Shown here: positions 27,035 through 35,497 of the stretch, piece by piece
Layout: every line of letters starts with the position of its first letter
Position numbering within the stretch: the first letter of the stretch is position 1
Origin: CAWCDJ01 sp963796675
GTDB lineage: Bacteria; Acidobacteriota; Terriglobia; Bryobacterales; Bryobacteraceae
NCBI GenBank assembly: GCA_963796675.1
Contig: CAWCMS010000013.1
Span: forward strand, 620,001 to 684,000
Direction: 5' to 3'
Length of the DNA stretch: 64,000 nt
Notes under the pieces: generated by a model
Databases searched by the model: none
What the model was told of the DNA's origin: nothing
The model's input: only the letters and a program-made list of their open reading frames with translations
Position numbers and translations under genes: made by a program

Positions 27035-27080
27035 CGATTGGTGAGTATCAAATCGATCAGCTAATGTAATAAGTGAATAG

Positions 27081-27124
27081 GCCCACAGCGCCCGTGGGTA
27101 CCCACCTTTCTCTTCGGCGAGAAG
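27081..27124 (+). promoter_or_regulatory. Two-hairpin leader of the receiver gene
   Basis: A short hairpin CCCAC...GTGGG (27082-27098) and a second TTCTC-TTCGGC-GAGAA (27108-27123) lie 40-80 bases before the start at 27161. Two further CCCACC copies (27101, 27128) could compete for GTGGG, so an alternating structure is possible. This rests on visual pairing only. Confidence 0.35.
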
Positions 27125-27160
27125 TTTCCCACCTGCTAACGGAAGGAAGAGAAACTAACG

Positions 27161-27529
27161 ATGGCTTCGACTCTCTTATTCGGCCTCGAAAACGATCTGG
27201 CGGATTGTCTGGCGCTCATTCTCCGCCGGATGCAACACACCGTGCGAGTCACGGACTCTCTGGAAGTTGCCCTCAGCCAGCTGGGAGCACAAGTCCTGTT
27301 CTGCGGCGGAGATCACGATCAGTACCGCGAAACCATCCATCTGCTTGTATCGAAACTACCCTCTACCGCCGTGATCGTTGTGAACCGGCTGCCGGAGAGC
27401 GGACGCTGGCTGGACGCGCTCGAATTGGGCGCTGCGGATTATTGCGGTGCGCCGTTCGAGACTACCCAGATCCGGTGGTTGCTGGAGGGCGTGATGCGCG
27501 GCCTGGAGATCAAAAAGCGCGCGGCCTGA
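27161..27529 (+). CDS. Degenerate response-regulator receiver
   Basis: A 122-residue stand-alone protein with the CheY-like order: 'LILRRMQHTVRVTDSLEVAL', 'STAVIVVNRLPESGRWLDAL' and 'LGAADYCGAPFE'. The usual phospho-acceptor Asp after the third strand is not at its expected place (QVLFCGGDHDQ), and the conserved Lys of the KPF motif is Ala (APF). It is therefore predicted not to be phosphorylated normally. It has a long leader with hairpins. It could act by binding a partner constitutively. Confidence 0.7.
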   Translation: MASTLLFGLENDLADCLALILRRMQHTVRVTDSLEVALSQLGAQVLFCGGDHDQYRETIHLLVSKLPSTAVIVVNRLPESGRWLDALELGAADYCGAPFETTQIRWLLEGVMRGLEIKKRAA

Positions 27530-27532
27530 CCT

Positions 27533-28888
27533 TTATCGAGCGCTGCCGTTTTTCATCTTGTGAGCAATCAGGAAAGCGAGTTCGAGAGCCTGGGCGTAGT
27601 TGAGCCGCGGGTCGACCTCGGATTCGTACGCCCGTCCGAGATCGGCCTCATTGGGGCCGCTCGCGCCGCCGATGCACTCGGTCACATTTTCGCCGGTCAG
27701 TTCGATGTGAACGCCGCCGAGTTTTCCGCCCATCGCCGCGTGAATATCGAACGCCTGTTCGACCTCTGAGCGGACGTCGTCGAAGAGTCGCGTCTTGACG
27801 CCGGTCGATGTGGTGCGGGTGTTGCCGTGCATGGGGTCGCAGACCCATAACACGGGCGCGCCCGCGGATCGCACAATCTCGATCAGCCCCGGCAGGCACT
27901 CCCCAATCTTCGTAATGCCGAAGCGGTGAATCAGTGTCAGGCGTCCAGGCTGGCGGTGGGGATCGAGCACGTCGATCCAGCGCAGAATCTCGTCACGCGA
28001 GTTGGTGCAGCCGACTTTGACGCCTACCGGGTTCTCGATGCCGCGGAGATACTCGATGTGGGCTCCGTCGGGATGGTTGGTGCGGAGGCCGGCCCAGGGG
28101 AAGTGCGTCGAGAGGTTGAAGTATCCGGGACGGCGCGGCACGCGGCGGGTCTGTGCGGATTCGTAGCCCAGGTGCAGGGCCTCGTGGGCGGTGAAGAAGT
28201 CGATGCGATCGCTCGCCCCGGCGCGGATACCGAGCACGTTCTCCATGAACTGCAGGGAGTCCGAGATGGTCTGCACCATCCGGCGGTACTCCTCCGCGAG
28301 GGGCGAGTGTTCGACCCAGTCGAGCTCGAAGTACTCGGGGTGGTGGAGGTCGGCGAAGCCGCCTTTGACCAGCGCCCGGATGAAATTGAGCTGCAATGCC
28401 GCACGCTCGTACCCGCGCAGCAGGAGTTGCGGGTCGGGAGTGCGCGCTTCGAGGGTGAACTCAGACCGGTTGATGATGTCGCCGCGATAGGAAGGCAGGG
28501 TGACGCCGCCGCGCGTCTCCAGGTTGGCGGACCGGGGCTTGGCATACTGGCCGGCGAAGCGGCCGATGCGGGTGACGGGACGCCGCGCGCCCACCACCAG
28601 CACCATGCTCATCTGCAACAGAACTTTCAGCGCGTTGGTGACGCGATTGGGCCGGCAATCGACCAGGCGCTCGGCGCAGTCCCCGCCCTGCAGCACGAAA
28701 CGCTCGCCGCGCGCGGCCTCCGCCAATTGCTCCCGCAGGCTCAGGATTTCCCAACTGGTGACCAGGGGAGGGAGTTGGCGAAGTTCATCCAGGACGGCTT
28801 CTAATGCCGCGGTGTCCGGATATTCCGGCTGCTGCAAGGCGTTAAATTCACGCCACGATTCGGGCGTCCATTCGATTCCAGGAGACAT
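27533..28888 (-). CDS. Class II DAHP synthase
   Basis: A 451-residue 3-deoxy-D-arabino-heptulosonate 7-phosphate synthase, the first step of the shikimate pathway. Landmarks are 'FVLQGGDCAERLVDC' with the metal-binding Cys, the 'RIGRFAGQYAKPRS' phosphate-binding segment, 'FFTAHEALHLGYES', 'VGVKVGCTNSRDE', and the end of the barrel 'WVCDPMHGNTRTT' and 'GGVHIELTGENVTEC'. Length fits the plant/actinobacterial class II enzyme. The start at 28888 is the ATG next to the conserved opening. It is 32 bases after a radical SAM gene on the same strand. Confidence 0.93.
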   Translation of the reverse strand: MSPGIEWTPESWREFNALQQPEYPDTAALEAVLDELRQLPPLVTSWEILSLREQLAEAARGERFVLQGGDCAERLVDCRPNRVTNALKVLLQMSMVLVVGARRPVTRIGRFAGQYAKPRSANLETRGGVTLPSYRGDIINRSEFTLEARTPDPQLLLRGYERAALQLNFIRALVKGGFADLHHPEYFELDWVEHSPLAEEYRRMVQTISDSLQFMENVLGIRAGASDRIDFFTAHEALHLGYESAQTRRVPRRPGYFNLSTHFPWAGLRTNHPDGAHIEYLRGIENPVGVKVGCTNSRDEILRWIDVLDPHRQPGRLTLIHRFGITKIGECLPGLIEIVRSAGAPVLWVCDPMHGNTRTTSTGVKTRLFDDVRSEVEQAFDIHAAMGGKLGGVHIELTGENVTECIGGASGPNEADLGRAYESEVDPRLNYAQALELAFLIAHKMKNGSAR

Positions 28889-28920
28889 CCATATTCCAGG
28901 TTAACAGCAGGGCGGCCCAA

Positions 28921-29943
28921 CTACTGGATTTGCACCAGGCCTTGGGGTTGCTCCATGCTGGACGGGGCGAGGTCTTGAGGGCCGCGCCAGAAGTCGATGG
29001 TCGACACCTGGTGCACGCAGGCGACGGTGCAGCGCGGGGCGCAGCCTTTGGCGGTGCGGAACTCGCGGCGGACGTCTTCGAGCGTGTATTCGATCAGCGG
29101 CTTGCCGGGATAGCCGCGCTGCTGCGAACAGTAGTGCACCAGGCCGTCCTCGCAGATGTACAGGTAGCGGGAACCGGCCCGGCAGCGCCAGCTGTTTTCC
29201 CGGCCGTGCGCGATATTGTCCTGAAAATAATTGATGCGGGCGTAGCTGCTCTTCTCCATCGAGCGCATGGCGAGATAGACCTCGCGCTCTTCGTCGCGCA
29301 GCGGCTGCAACTGGCCTTCGCCGTCATGAATGATGCCGACGGTGGAGGTGAAACCCAGCTCCAGCGCGCGCTTGCCGACCACCAGGGCGTCTTTCGGATT
29401 GTGAATGCCGCCGCCCACCACGGAATTGATATTCACGTGGAAATCGGCGTGTTCGGCCAGCAATTGCAGTTTCTTGTCGAGCACCTTCAGGCTCTTCTTC
29501 GAGACCTCGTCGGGCATGACGTTGTCGATCGAGATCTGCAGGTGGTCGAGGCCGGCGCGATTGAGCCGCTGGATGCGTTCGGCGGTCAGCAGGTAGCCGT
29601 TGGTGATCATGCCGGCGATCATGCCGCGGCGGCGGATGTGGGCGATGATCAGGTCGAGATCGGGATGCAGCAAGGGCTCGCCGCCGCAGATGGTGATGAC
29701 GTTGGTGCCGAGGTCGGCCAGCCGATCGAGGCGCTGGTAGACGGATTCGACGGCGACGGGCTTCGAGACGTCGTCGTATTCGTTGCAATAAGCACACGAC
29801 AAGTTGCAGCGCCGCATGGGGATAATATGCGCCAGGATCGGGTGGCCCGTGGAAAGCAGGCCCTTGGCGATCATCCGGATTTCGCGCATGCGCCGGGTCG
29901 CGCTTTTCCAGGCCCTGCGCAGACGTTTGGCTGAACTTGGCAT
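28921..29943 (-). CDS. Radical SAM/SPASM protein
   Basis: A 340-residue enzyme. The radical SAM cluster motif CNLSCAYC is at about residues 46-53 and GGEP follows in 'VITICGGEPLLHPDLD'. The C-terminal third has many cysteines ('WRCRAGSRYLYICEDG', 'YCSQQRGYP', 'KGCAPRCTVAC'), the SPASM-type auxiliary cluster region. It resembles HpnH-like and peptide-modifying enzymes. It is followed by a class II DAHP synthase on the same strand. No precursor peptide gene was seen. The substrate is unknown. Confidence 0.85.
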   Translation of the reverse strand: MPSSAKRLRRAWKSATRRMREIRMIAKGLLSTGHPILAHIIPMRRCNLSCAYCNEYDDVSKPVAVESVYQRLDRLADLGTNVITICGGEPLLHPDLDLIIAHIRRRGMIAGMITNGYLLTAERIQRLNRAGLDHLQISIDNVMPDEVSKKSLKVLDKKLQLLAEHADFHVNINSVVGGGIHNPKDALVVGKRALELGFTSTVGIIHDGEGQLQPLRDEEREVYLAMRSMEKSSYARINYFQDNIAHGRENSWRCRAGSRYLYICEDGLVHYCSQQRGYPGKPLIEYTLEDVRREFRTAKGCAPRCTVACVHQVSTIDFWRGPQDLAPSSMEQPQGLVQIQ

Positions 29944-30014
29944 TGCCGCTATAAGTGATTCTTATTAGAGCACAACCGGTGCCCCGGTTCCGAGGGCTCC
30001 GAGGCGACCGGTGT

Positions 30015-31517
30015 CTATTGCGGGTTAAACGGTCGAGAAGCCGAATCCAGCGCTCCCCGGACCTTGGCCAACAGGGCGTCCGGCTGCAAAGGCTTTTGCA
30101 GGAACAAGATCCCCGGATCGGGATGGGGCTTGTCGTCCGGATAGCCGGAGAGGCAGACGATGGGAAGCCGGGGGTGCTGTGCGCGGACGCGGACCGCCAG
30201 TTCGCGGCCACCCATGTGCGGCATCACCATGTCGGTGATGACCAGCCGGATGGTGTCGGGATGGGCTTCGAGCATTCGCAGCGCCTCCTCGCCGTCCGCC
30301 GCTTCTAGGATCTTGTATCCGTGCTGCCCGAGGATGCGGGCGATCAGGAGACGTACAGACTCGTCGTCTTCGACCAGCAGCAGCGTCTCCTCGCCGCCCT
30401 TCGTGGGCCTGGAGGTTCCCTGCGGCCTGCCGGAGGCCGCCAAACGCCGCGACTCCGGCAGGTAGACGTCGAAGCGGGCGCCTTTGTCCGTCGAACTCTC
30501 CACGCGGATGGCGCCGCCGCATTCCTTCACGATGCGCAGCACGATGCTGAGGCCCAGGCCGGTGCCCTTGGACTTGGTCGTGTAGAAGGGCTGGAAGACC
30601 CGGCCGATGGAGGCGGGGTCGATGCCCGGTCCGGAGTCGACCACGGACACCACGACCGTCGGCCCCGGCGCCATTTCGAGGCGGTCAGAGTCTTCGGGCG
30701 AGAGCTCGGTTCGCGAGGTCGCAATGCGGATGCGGCCGCCCGACGGCATGGCGTCGCGGGCGTTCAATATCAGGTTCATGAACACTTGCTCCAGACGGCC
30801 GGGATCGGCCAGCACTGCCCCGATGGCCGGGTCGAGTTGCGTGTCGACCTCAATGAGTTCCCCGAGGATCGGCCGCAGCATGCGTTGGACTTCGCCGATC
30901 AGGGAATTGAGATCGACCGGGCGCGCGGGAGCCTCGGTAGCTCGCGCAAAGCCCAGAAGCTGCGAAGTGAGCTGGCCGCCGCGCTCGGCGGCCCGTCGGA
31001 TCTCGCTAAGCTCTTCCCGGTGCGGATCATCCGCGTTCATGCCGCTGAGAAGCATATCGCTGTAGCCGCCGATCAGGGTGAGGAGATTGGCGAAATCATG
31101 GGCAACGCCGCTGACGGTGCGGCCGATGGTTTCGAGGCGGAGGGATAGAGAGGCGCGCTCGGTCTCGGGCAGGTCCTCTTCGAGGATCAGCGCTCCCCGG
31201 CCGGCACGGGAAACCCAGATGCGGCAAAGCCCCCCCTGTCCGCGGATGTCTTCGGTGTAGCGTAACTCGGTGCCGGTCAGCACTCCTCGCAGGCCGGCCA
31301 GCAGGGTTCCGAAGCGAGGCGAGCGGCGGCGGCACCAGATCACACTGCTGACGCCAGGGGTACAGCCGGGATGGGCATTCTCCCACGCCGGGTTGGCCGC
31401 TGCGATGATGCCACGGGAGTCCAGCAGGGCCGCCGGGAACGGCAGTGTAGCGAGTGCTACCAAGGGGCGGGAAGCTTCCAGTGGAACTTCTGGCCGGGCT
31501 GCGACCGATCCTTTCAT
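30015..31517 (-). CDS. Hybrid histidine kinase/response regulator
   Basis: A 500-residue cytoplasmic sensor kinase. An N-terminal PAS-like region (about 20-125) is followed by the HisKA phospho-acceptor 'TVSGVAHDFANLL' (H box), the HATPase with 'VFMNLILNARDAM' (N box) and 'VVDSGPGIDPAS' plus 'GTGLGLSIVLRI' (G boxes), then a full receiver with 'LVITDMVMPHMGG' (Asp) and 'FLQKPLQPDAL' (Lys). No membrane segment is seen. It transmits a signal through a phosphorelay or to an unlinked partner. Neighbouring genes on the same strand are a radical SAM enzyme and a flavoprotein. Confidence 0.92.
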   Translation of the reverse strand: MKGSVAARPEVPLEASRPLVALATLPFPAALLDSRGIIAAANPAWENAHPGCTPGVSSVIWCRRRSPRFGTLLAGLRGVLTGTELRYTEDIRGQGGLCRIWVSRAGRGALILEEDLPETERASLSLRLETIGRTVSGVAHDFANLLTLIGGYSDMLLSGMNADDPHREELSEIRRAAERGGQLTSQLLGFARATEAPARPVDLNSLIGEVQRMLRPILGELIEVDTQLDPAIGAVLADPGRLEQVFMNLILNARDAMPSGGRIRIATSRTELSPEDSDRLEMAPGPTVVVSVVDSGPGIDPASIGRVFQPFYTTKSKGTGLGLSIVLRIVKECGGAIRVESSTDKGARFDVYLPESRRLAASGRPQGTSRPTKGGEETLLLVEDDESVRLLIARILGQHGYKILEAADGEEALRMLEAHPDTIRLVITDMVMPHMGGRELAVRVRAQHPRLPIVCLSGYPDDKPHPDPGILFLQKPLQPDALLAKVRGALDSASRPFNPQ

Positions 31518-31627
31518 TTCACCGTTCCGGAGTGCAATTGGTTATCCAGACTCGAGATCCGGATGCAACTCGCTGAAAACAGAATCGACTAGCAATTGCG
31601 AGCGATGTCCAGGCGAAGCGGAAAATC

Positions 31628-32518
31628 TTACCGTGACATTTCATCCGCAAGCGCACGGTGAATCGCGATGGCGGCGCGGGCACCTTCGGCGGCGGCAATC
31701 ACGGCGAGTTGGGCATCGCCCAAAGCGTCGCCGGTGACGTAAATGCCGGGCACATCGGTTTCGCCTCCGCGTCCGGCGTGCAGGCTGCCCTTGGAGGAAT
31801 GCCGGCAGCCGAGGCGCGCGGCGAGGTCCGACCGCTGGGTTTGCGAACCGCTCAGGAAAACGGCAGCCACCGGGAGATCCGAACCGTCGGCGAAGACGAT
31901 ACGGTCCAGACCGTTTTCGGAGCCTTCGAGCCGGGCGATCCTGCCGGTTAGTACGTGAATCCCGGCACGACTGAGAGAGGCGCTCTCCTCGGGCTTGAGG
32001 CCGGCGCCATCGGTACAGAGCACCACCTCGCGTGTCCAGGTTTGCAGGATATGGGCCAGGTCGGCCGCGTTCTTGCCGGAGCCGTAGGCGGCCAACCGCC
32101 GATCCCGGACCTCCCAGCCGTAGCTGTAGGGGTTCTGGAAGACGCCGTTGCCGAAGAAGGCCTGGAAACCTTCCACGTCGGGGATTGCATCACGTACGCC
32201 CGTCGCCAGCAGAAGCTTGCGGCAGGAAGCCGCGGACCCGTCTTCGAGGGTTACTGTGAAACCGCCCTCGGCGGAAGCTGCGCCCGATACGCGGACCGCT
32301 CGGAATTCGACCTCGTAGCGCTCCACCTGCTCTCGTCCGATCCGGCGCAGTTCCGCCGGATGAATGCCATCGCGGCTGAGGAAGCCGTACAACGCCAGAG
32401 AGCCTTCGTTGCGATACTGACCGTCGTCGCACAGGAGCACCGTTCGGCGGCAGCGGCCGAGGATGGTGGCCGCGCTCAGTCCGGCCGGTCCTCCGCCTAC
32501 GATGATCACGTCGTACAT
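31628..32518 (-). CDS. Thioredoxin-reductase-like flavoprotein, no CxxC
   Basis: A 296-residue protein starting at the ATG at 32518, just before MYDVIIVGGGPAGLSAA. It has two Rossmann domains: FAD binding at the N-terminus, 'LLLATGVRDAIPD', and 'VPGIYVTGDALGDAQLAV'. In homologues the redox motif CPYC precedes DGWEVRD, but here the segment reads FQNPYSYGWEVRD, so both cysteines are replaced. The protein therefore is not expected to reduce thioredoxin by the normal route. It may be a ferredoxin/flavodoxin-type or other FAD reductase. The open frame continues upstream to 32737 but upstream residues are not protein-like. Confidence 0.82.
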   Translation of the reverse strand: MYDVIIVGGGPAGLSAATILGRCRRTVLLCDDGQYRNEGSLALYGFLSRDGIHPAELRRIGREQVERYEVEFRAVRVSGAASAEGGFTVTLEDGSAASCRKLLLATGVRDAIPDVEGFQAFFGNGVFQNPYSYGWEVRDRRLAAYGSGKNAADLAHILQTWTREVVLCTDGAGLKPEESASLSRAGIHVLTGRIARLEGSENGLDRIVFADGSDLPVAAVFLSGSQTQRSDLAARLGCRHSSKGSLHAGRGGETDVPGIYVTGDALGDAQLAVIAAAEGARAAIAIHRALADEMSR

Positions 32519-32607
32519 GTAACGAAGTTTAGCAGCCACGGGGTAATCAGCATTTTCATATCCAAAACTACCGCGGCGAAAGTCCGATTTTTCGGGTGTT
32601 GCACAAT

Positions 32608-32636
32608 TTGACAGGTGTTTCGGACAGATGATAAAT
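32608..32636 (+). promoter_or_regulatory. Candidate promoter of the nuo operon
   Basis: TTGACA at 32608-32613 and ATAAAT at 32631-32636, spaced by 17 bases, form a good sigma-70-type promoter. A ribosome site GAGGAG (32651-32656) and the nuoC ATG (32662) follow. It lies in the 143-base gap between the divergent flavoprotein gene and nuoC. Confidence 0.6.
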
Positions 32637-32661
32637 GTAAGGTTCTTCAAGAGGAGAAAAA

Positions 32662-33315
32662 ATGGCTGATGAGCAGAAGCCTGGGGGCTCACCAGCGCCT
32701 CCGCCGGATAAGGGCGAGGCGTTGGGGCAACCGGCAAAACCAGCCGCTGACGCCGCGAAAGCGGCTCCTCCTAAGCCAGCCGCGGCAGCCCCGAAGCCGC
32801 CAGCAACCATGGCGGCCACCCCCTGGGACAGCGATCTCGCCAGAGAGTTGAAGGAGAGGTTTGGCGAGCGGATCAGCGAAGCGTCCACATATCTGGGCCA
32901 GAATTTCGTGGTGGTGAAGCCGGAAGCGGCAGTTTCGGTACTGGATTATCTGAAACTGGAAGCGGACTTCGATTACCTGGTCGACATCACGGCCGTGGAC
33001 TGGCCGAAGCGAGCAGAGCGGTTCGACCTCGTCTACATTGTGTATAGCTTTCCGCGGAACGAACGGATCCGGATCAAAACTTTCCTGGCCGACGGGTACC
33101 GGCCGCAGAGCGCGGTGGGCGTGCACCTGACGGCCAACTGGCTGGAGCGCGAAGTGTACGATATGTTCGGGATCGAGTTCGCCGGCCACCCGGATCTGCG
33201 CCGGATCCTGCTTCCCGACGAATGGACCGGATATCCGCTGCGCAAGGACTACCCGATCCTTCAGCAGGATCAGCGCTGGGTGCAGGAAAATTTGAATATA
33301 GAAAGCGGCCAGTGA
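32662..33315 (+). CDS. nuoC: NADH-quinone oxidoreductase subunit C
   Basis: A 217-residue peripheral-arm subunit of complex I. The first 50 or so residues form an unusual Ala/Pro/Lys-rich, low-complexity extension ('KPAADAAKAAPPKPAAAAPK'). The NuoC fold then starts: 'FDYLVDITAVDWPKRAERFD', 'VYDMFGIEFAGHPDLRRILLPD' and 'GYPLRKDYP'. The start is the ATG at 32662, 6 bases after GAGGAG. It is the first gene of the cluster C-D-I-J-K-L-M-N-H. Four bases separate it from nuoD. The subunits A and B, normally upstream, are missing here. Confidence 0.93.
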   Translation: MADEQKPGGSPAPPPDKGEALGQPAKPAADAAKAAPPKPAAAAPKPPATMAATPWDSDLARELKERFGERISEASTYLGQNFVVVKPEAAVSVLDYLKLEADFDYLVDITAVDWPKRAERFDLVYIVYSFPRNERIRIKTFLADGYRPQSAVGVHLTANWLEREVYDMFGIEFAGHPDLRRILLPDEWTGYPLRKDYPILQQDQRWVQENLNIESGQ

Positions 33316-33319
33316 GGGT

Positions 33320-34432
33320 ATGCCGGAAGCAACATTTTTAGACTCCACCGAATTAGTCCTCAACATGGGGCCGCAGCATCCCTCCACGCACGGGGTTCTG
33401 CGCGTCATTCTTAAGCTGGATGGCGAGAAGGTCACGGGTATGGATTGCGTCATCGGCTACCTGCACCGCGGGGTGGAGAAAATCGCGGAGAACCGGACCT
33501 TCGCGCAATTTAACCCATACGTGGACCGCATGGACTACGTGGCGGCGATCTCCAATGGGCTGGGCTACTGCCTGGCGGTGGAAAAGCTGCTGAATGTGGA
33601 GGCTCCGCCGCGGGCGCAGGCGGTGCGCGTGATCCTCACGGAACTGAACCGCATCGCCAGCCACCTGCTATGGCTGGGGACGCACGCGCTCGATATCGGC
33701 GCCATCACGCCGGTGTTCTACTGCCTGCGCGAGCGGGAAGAGGCGCTCAAGATCTTCGAGAAATACTGCGGCGCGCGCCTTACCACGCACGCATTCCGCA
33801 TCGGCGGGCTGTTATACGAGACCTACGAAGGCTTCGAGCAGGAGTGCAACGCGTTTTGCGACATGTTCCTGCCGAAGGTGGACGAGTACGAAGAGCTGCT
33901 GACCAACAATCGCATCTGGGTGGGCCGGTTGAAAGATGTCGGCATTCTGACCGCCGACGAATGCAAGGAATACGGCGTGACGGGCCCTGTGCTGCGAGCC
34001 GCCGGAGTGAAGTGGGATTTGCGGAAGGCGCAGCCGTACTCGGGCTACGAAAAGTACGAGTTCGACATCCCGACGCGGCAGAACGGGGATACCTACGACC
34101 GGTATATGGTCCGCATGGAGGAAATGCGGCAAGCTGTGCGCATCATCCGGCAAGCGGTGGCGAATCTGCCGGCAGGCCCGATTATGGGGAAGGTCGGCAA
34201 GGTGATCAAGCCCCCGGTGGGCGAGGCTTACGTTTCGATCGAAGCCCCGAAAGGCGAGTTGGGCTATTACATCGTGTGCGACGGTTCGACGCAGCCTTAC
34301 CGCTGCCGCGTGCGGCCGCCTTCGTTCGTGAACCTGCAGGCGCTCGACCGGATGATCCACGGCGGGCTGGTGGCGGATGTAGTGGCGGTGATCGGTACGC
34401 TCGACATCGTGTTGGGCGAGGTGGATCGTTGA
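33320..34432 (+). CDS. nuoD: NADH-quinone oxidoreductase subunit D
   Basis: A 370-residue subunit forming part of the quinone-binding site. Typical pieces are 'LNMGPQHPSTHGVLRVIL' at the N-terminus, 'GYLHRGVEKIAENRTF', 'LNRIASHLLWLGTHALDIGA' and the C-terminal 'ALDRMIHGGLVADVVAVIG'. The terminal 'LDIVLGEVDR' is the standard NuoD ending. The gene follows nuoC by 4 bases. It is separated from nuoI by a 100-base gap containing a large hairpin repeat. Confidence 0.96.
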   Translation: MPEATFLDSTELVLNMGPQHPSTHGVLRVILKLDGEKVTGMDCVIGYLHRGVEKIAENRTFAQFNPYVDRMDYVAAISNGLGYCLAVEKLLNVEAPPRAQAVRVILTELNRIASHLLWLGTHALDIGAITPVFYCLREREEALKIFEKYCGARLTTHAFRIGGLLYETYEGFEQECNAFCDMFLPKVDEYEELLTNNRIWVGRLKDVGILTADECKEYGVTGPVLRAAGVKWDLRKAQPYSGYEKYEFDIPTRQNGDTYDRYMVRMEEMRQAVRIIRQAVANLPAGPIMGKVGKVIKPPVGEAYVSIEAPKGELGYYIVCDGSTQPYRCRVRPPSFVNLQALDRMIHGGLVADVVAVIGTLDIVLGEVDR

Positions 34433-34441
34433 GAGTTCGGA

Positions 34442-34521
34442 TTCACCGCCGAGACGCCGATGCGCCGAGAAAGCAACCATCAAAAATGCGGTTCTCTGCG
34501 TCTCCGCGTCTCGGCGGTGAA
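34442..34521. repeat. Hairpin repeat between nuoD and nuoI
   Basis: TTCACCGCCGAGACG at 34442-34456 pairs perfectly with CGTCTCGGCGGTGAA at 34507-34521, and the next 15 bases inwards match at 11 positions. The ribosome site AAAGGAGG of nuoI begins directly at the right base of the stem. The arm sequence is a widespread intergenic repeat type in GC-rich bacteria, from which translation artefacts such as HRRDAETQ arise. It could influence nuoI expression, but its dispersed nature suggests a mobile short repeat. Confidence 0.8.
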
Positions 34522-34532
34522 AGGAGGGCTTT

Positions 34533-34988
34533 ATGAGCAGTCTTCTCAAGAAGATCTTCCTGGTGGACCTGTTCCAGGGTCTGTGGGTGACGTTCCGGAA
34601 TCAGAATCCGAAATACATCTACACCGAACAGTACCCGGCGGAGCGGCCCAAGGTGGCGGAGCGCTATCGCGGCGCGCCGCGGCTGAATATCAATCCGGAT
34701 AACGGCGAGACGCTGTGCATTGCCTGCAACCTGTGTGCGCTGGCCTGTCCGGAAAACCTGATCGTGGTCGGCAGCGAGCGCAATGAGGAGACGCGGCGCA
34801 AGGAGCTCACCGATTTCACGTACGACACTTCGCGCTGCATGTTCTGCGGACTGTGCGAAGATGCCTGCCCGGTGGATGCGTTGGAGCTGACGCAGGATTT
34901 CGAACTGGCCACCTACACGCGCGACGGCCAGATCTGGGACCGGCAGATGCTCGAAGAAGGGCCGCGGCCCACCCCATACAAATGTTGA
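34533..34988 (+). CDS. nuoI: NADH-quinone oxidoreductase subunit I
   Basis: A 151-residue ferredoxin-like subunit carrying two 4Fe-4S clusters: CIACNLCALACP and CMFCGLCEDACP each provide CxxCxxCxxxCP. The ATG at 34533 is preceded by AAAGGAGG. Overlap with nuoJ is 7 bases (nuoJ starts at 34982). The N-terminal 'FLVDLFQGLWVTFRNQNPKY' is the membrane-contacting helix. The upstream gap holds a hairpin repeat. Confidence 0.96.
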   Translation: MSSLLKKIFLVDLFQGLWVTFRNQNPKYIYTEQYPAERPKVAERYRGAPRLNINPDNGETLCIACNLCALACPENLIVVGSERNEETRRKELTDFTYDTSRCMFCGLCEDACPVDALELTQDFELATYTRDGQIWDRQMLEEGPRPTPYKC

Positions 34989-35494
34989 TCGATACGTTTT
35001 TGTTCTACACCTTCGCCCTGATGGTGCTGGGCGGGGCGGTGATGACCATCACCCGCCGCAATGCGGTGCACAGCGCGATTTCGCTGATCGTCTCGCTGCT
35101 GGGCGTCGCCGGGATCTATCTGCTGCAGCAGGCGGAGTTTCTGTTCGCGGTGCAGATTGTGCTTTACGTGGGCGGCATCATGCTGCTGTTCCTGTTCGTG
35201 ATCATGCTGGTGAATCTGGACCAGGCGGGCAAGGAGCGGCAGTTCAACCGGCAGTGGATGGTGGGGCTGGCGGCGGTGGCGGTGGTGGGCGTGCAGTTCG
35301 TCTGGTTCCTCGCGAAGGGCAGAGGCGCCTTCCATATCGCCGAGGGCGTCGCCGCGGCGCCGGCAACGGCGGGCAACACGCAGATGGTGGCGGACGTTCT
35401 GTTTTCCGAATACCTGCTGCCGTTCGAGATCGCTTCGCTGCTGCTGCTGGTGGCAGTGGTGGGCTCCGTGGTGATGGCGAAGAAGAGGATCTGA
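34982..35494 (+). CDS. nuoJ: NADH-quinone oxidoreductase subunit J
   Basis: A 170-residue membrane subunit with about five spans, starting with the ATG at 34982 inside the end of nuoI. Landmarks are 'NAVHSAISLIVSLLGVAGIYLLQ' and 'EFLFAVQIVLYVGGIMLLFLF', the NuoJ signature including the pi-bulge helix. It is followed by nuoK 4 bases later. It belongs to the proton-pumping arm. Confidence 0.95.
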   Translation: MLIDTFLFYTFALMVLGGAVMTITRRNAVHSAISLIVSLLGVAGIYLLQQAEFLFAVQIVLYVGGIMLLFLFVIMLVNLDQAGKERQFNRQWMVGLAAVAVVGVQFVWFLAKGRGAFHIAEGVAAAPATAGNTQMVADVLFSEYLLPFEIASLLLLVAVVGSVVMAKKRI

Positions 35495-35497
35495 AGA

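Noticed and set aside
33812..34549. A frame antisense to nuoD starting in the hairpin repeat (HRRDAETQR)
   Set aside because: This peptide is a known artefact of translating the dispersed repeat.
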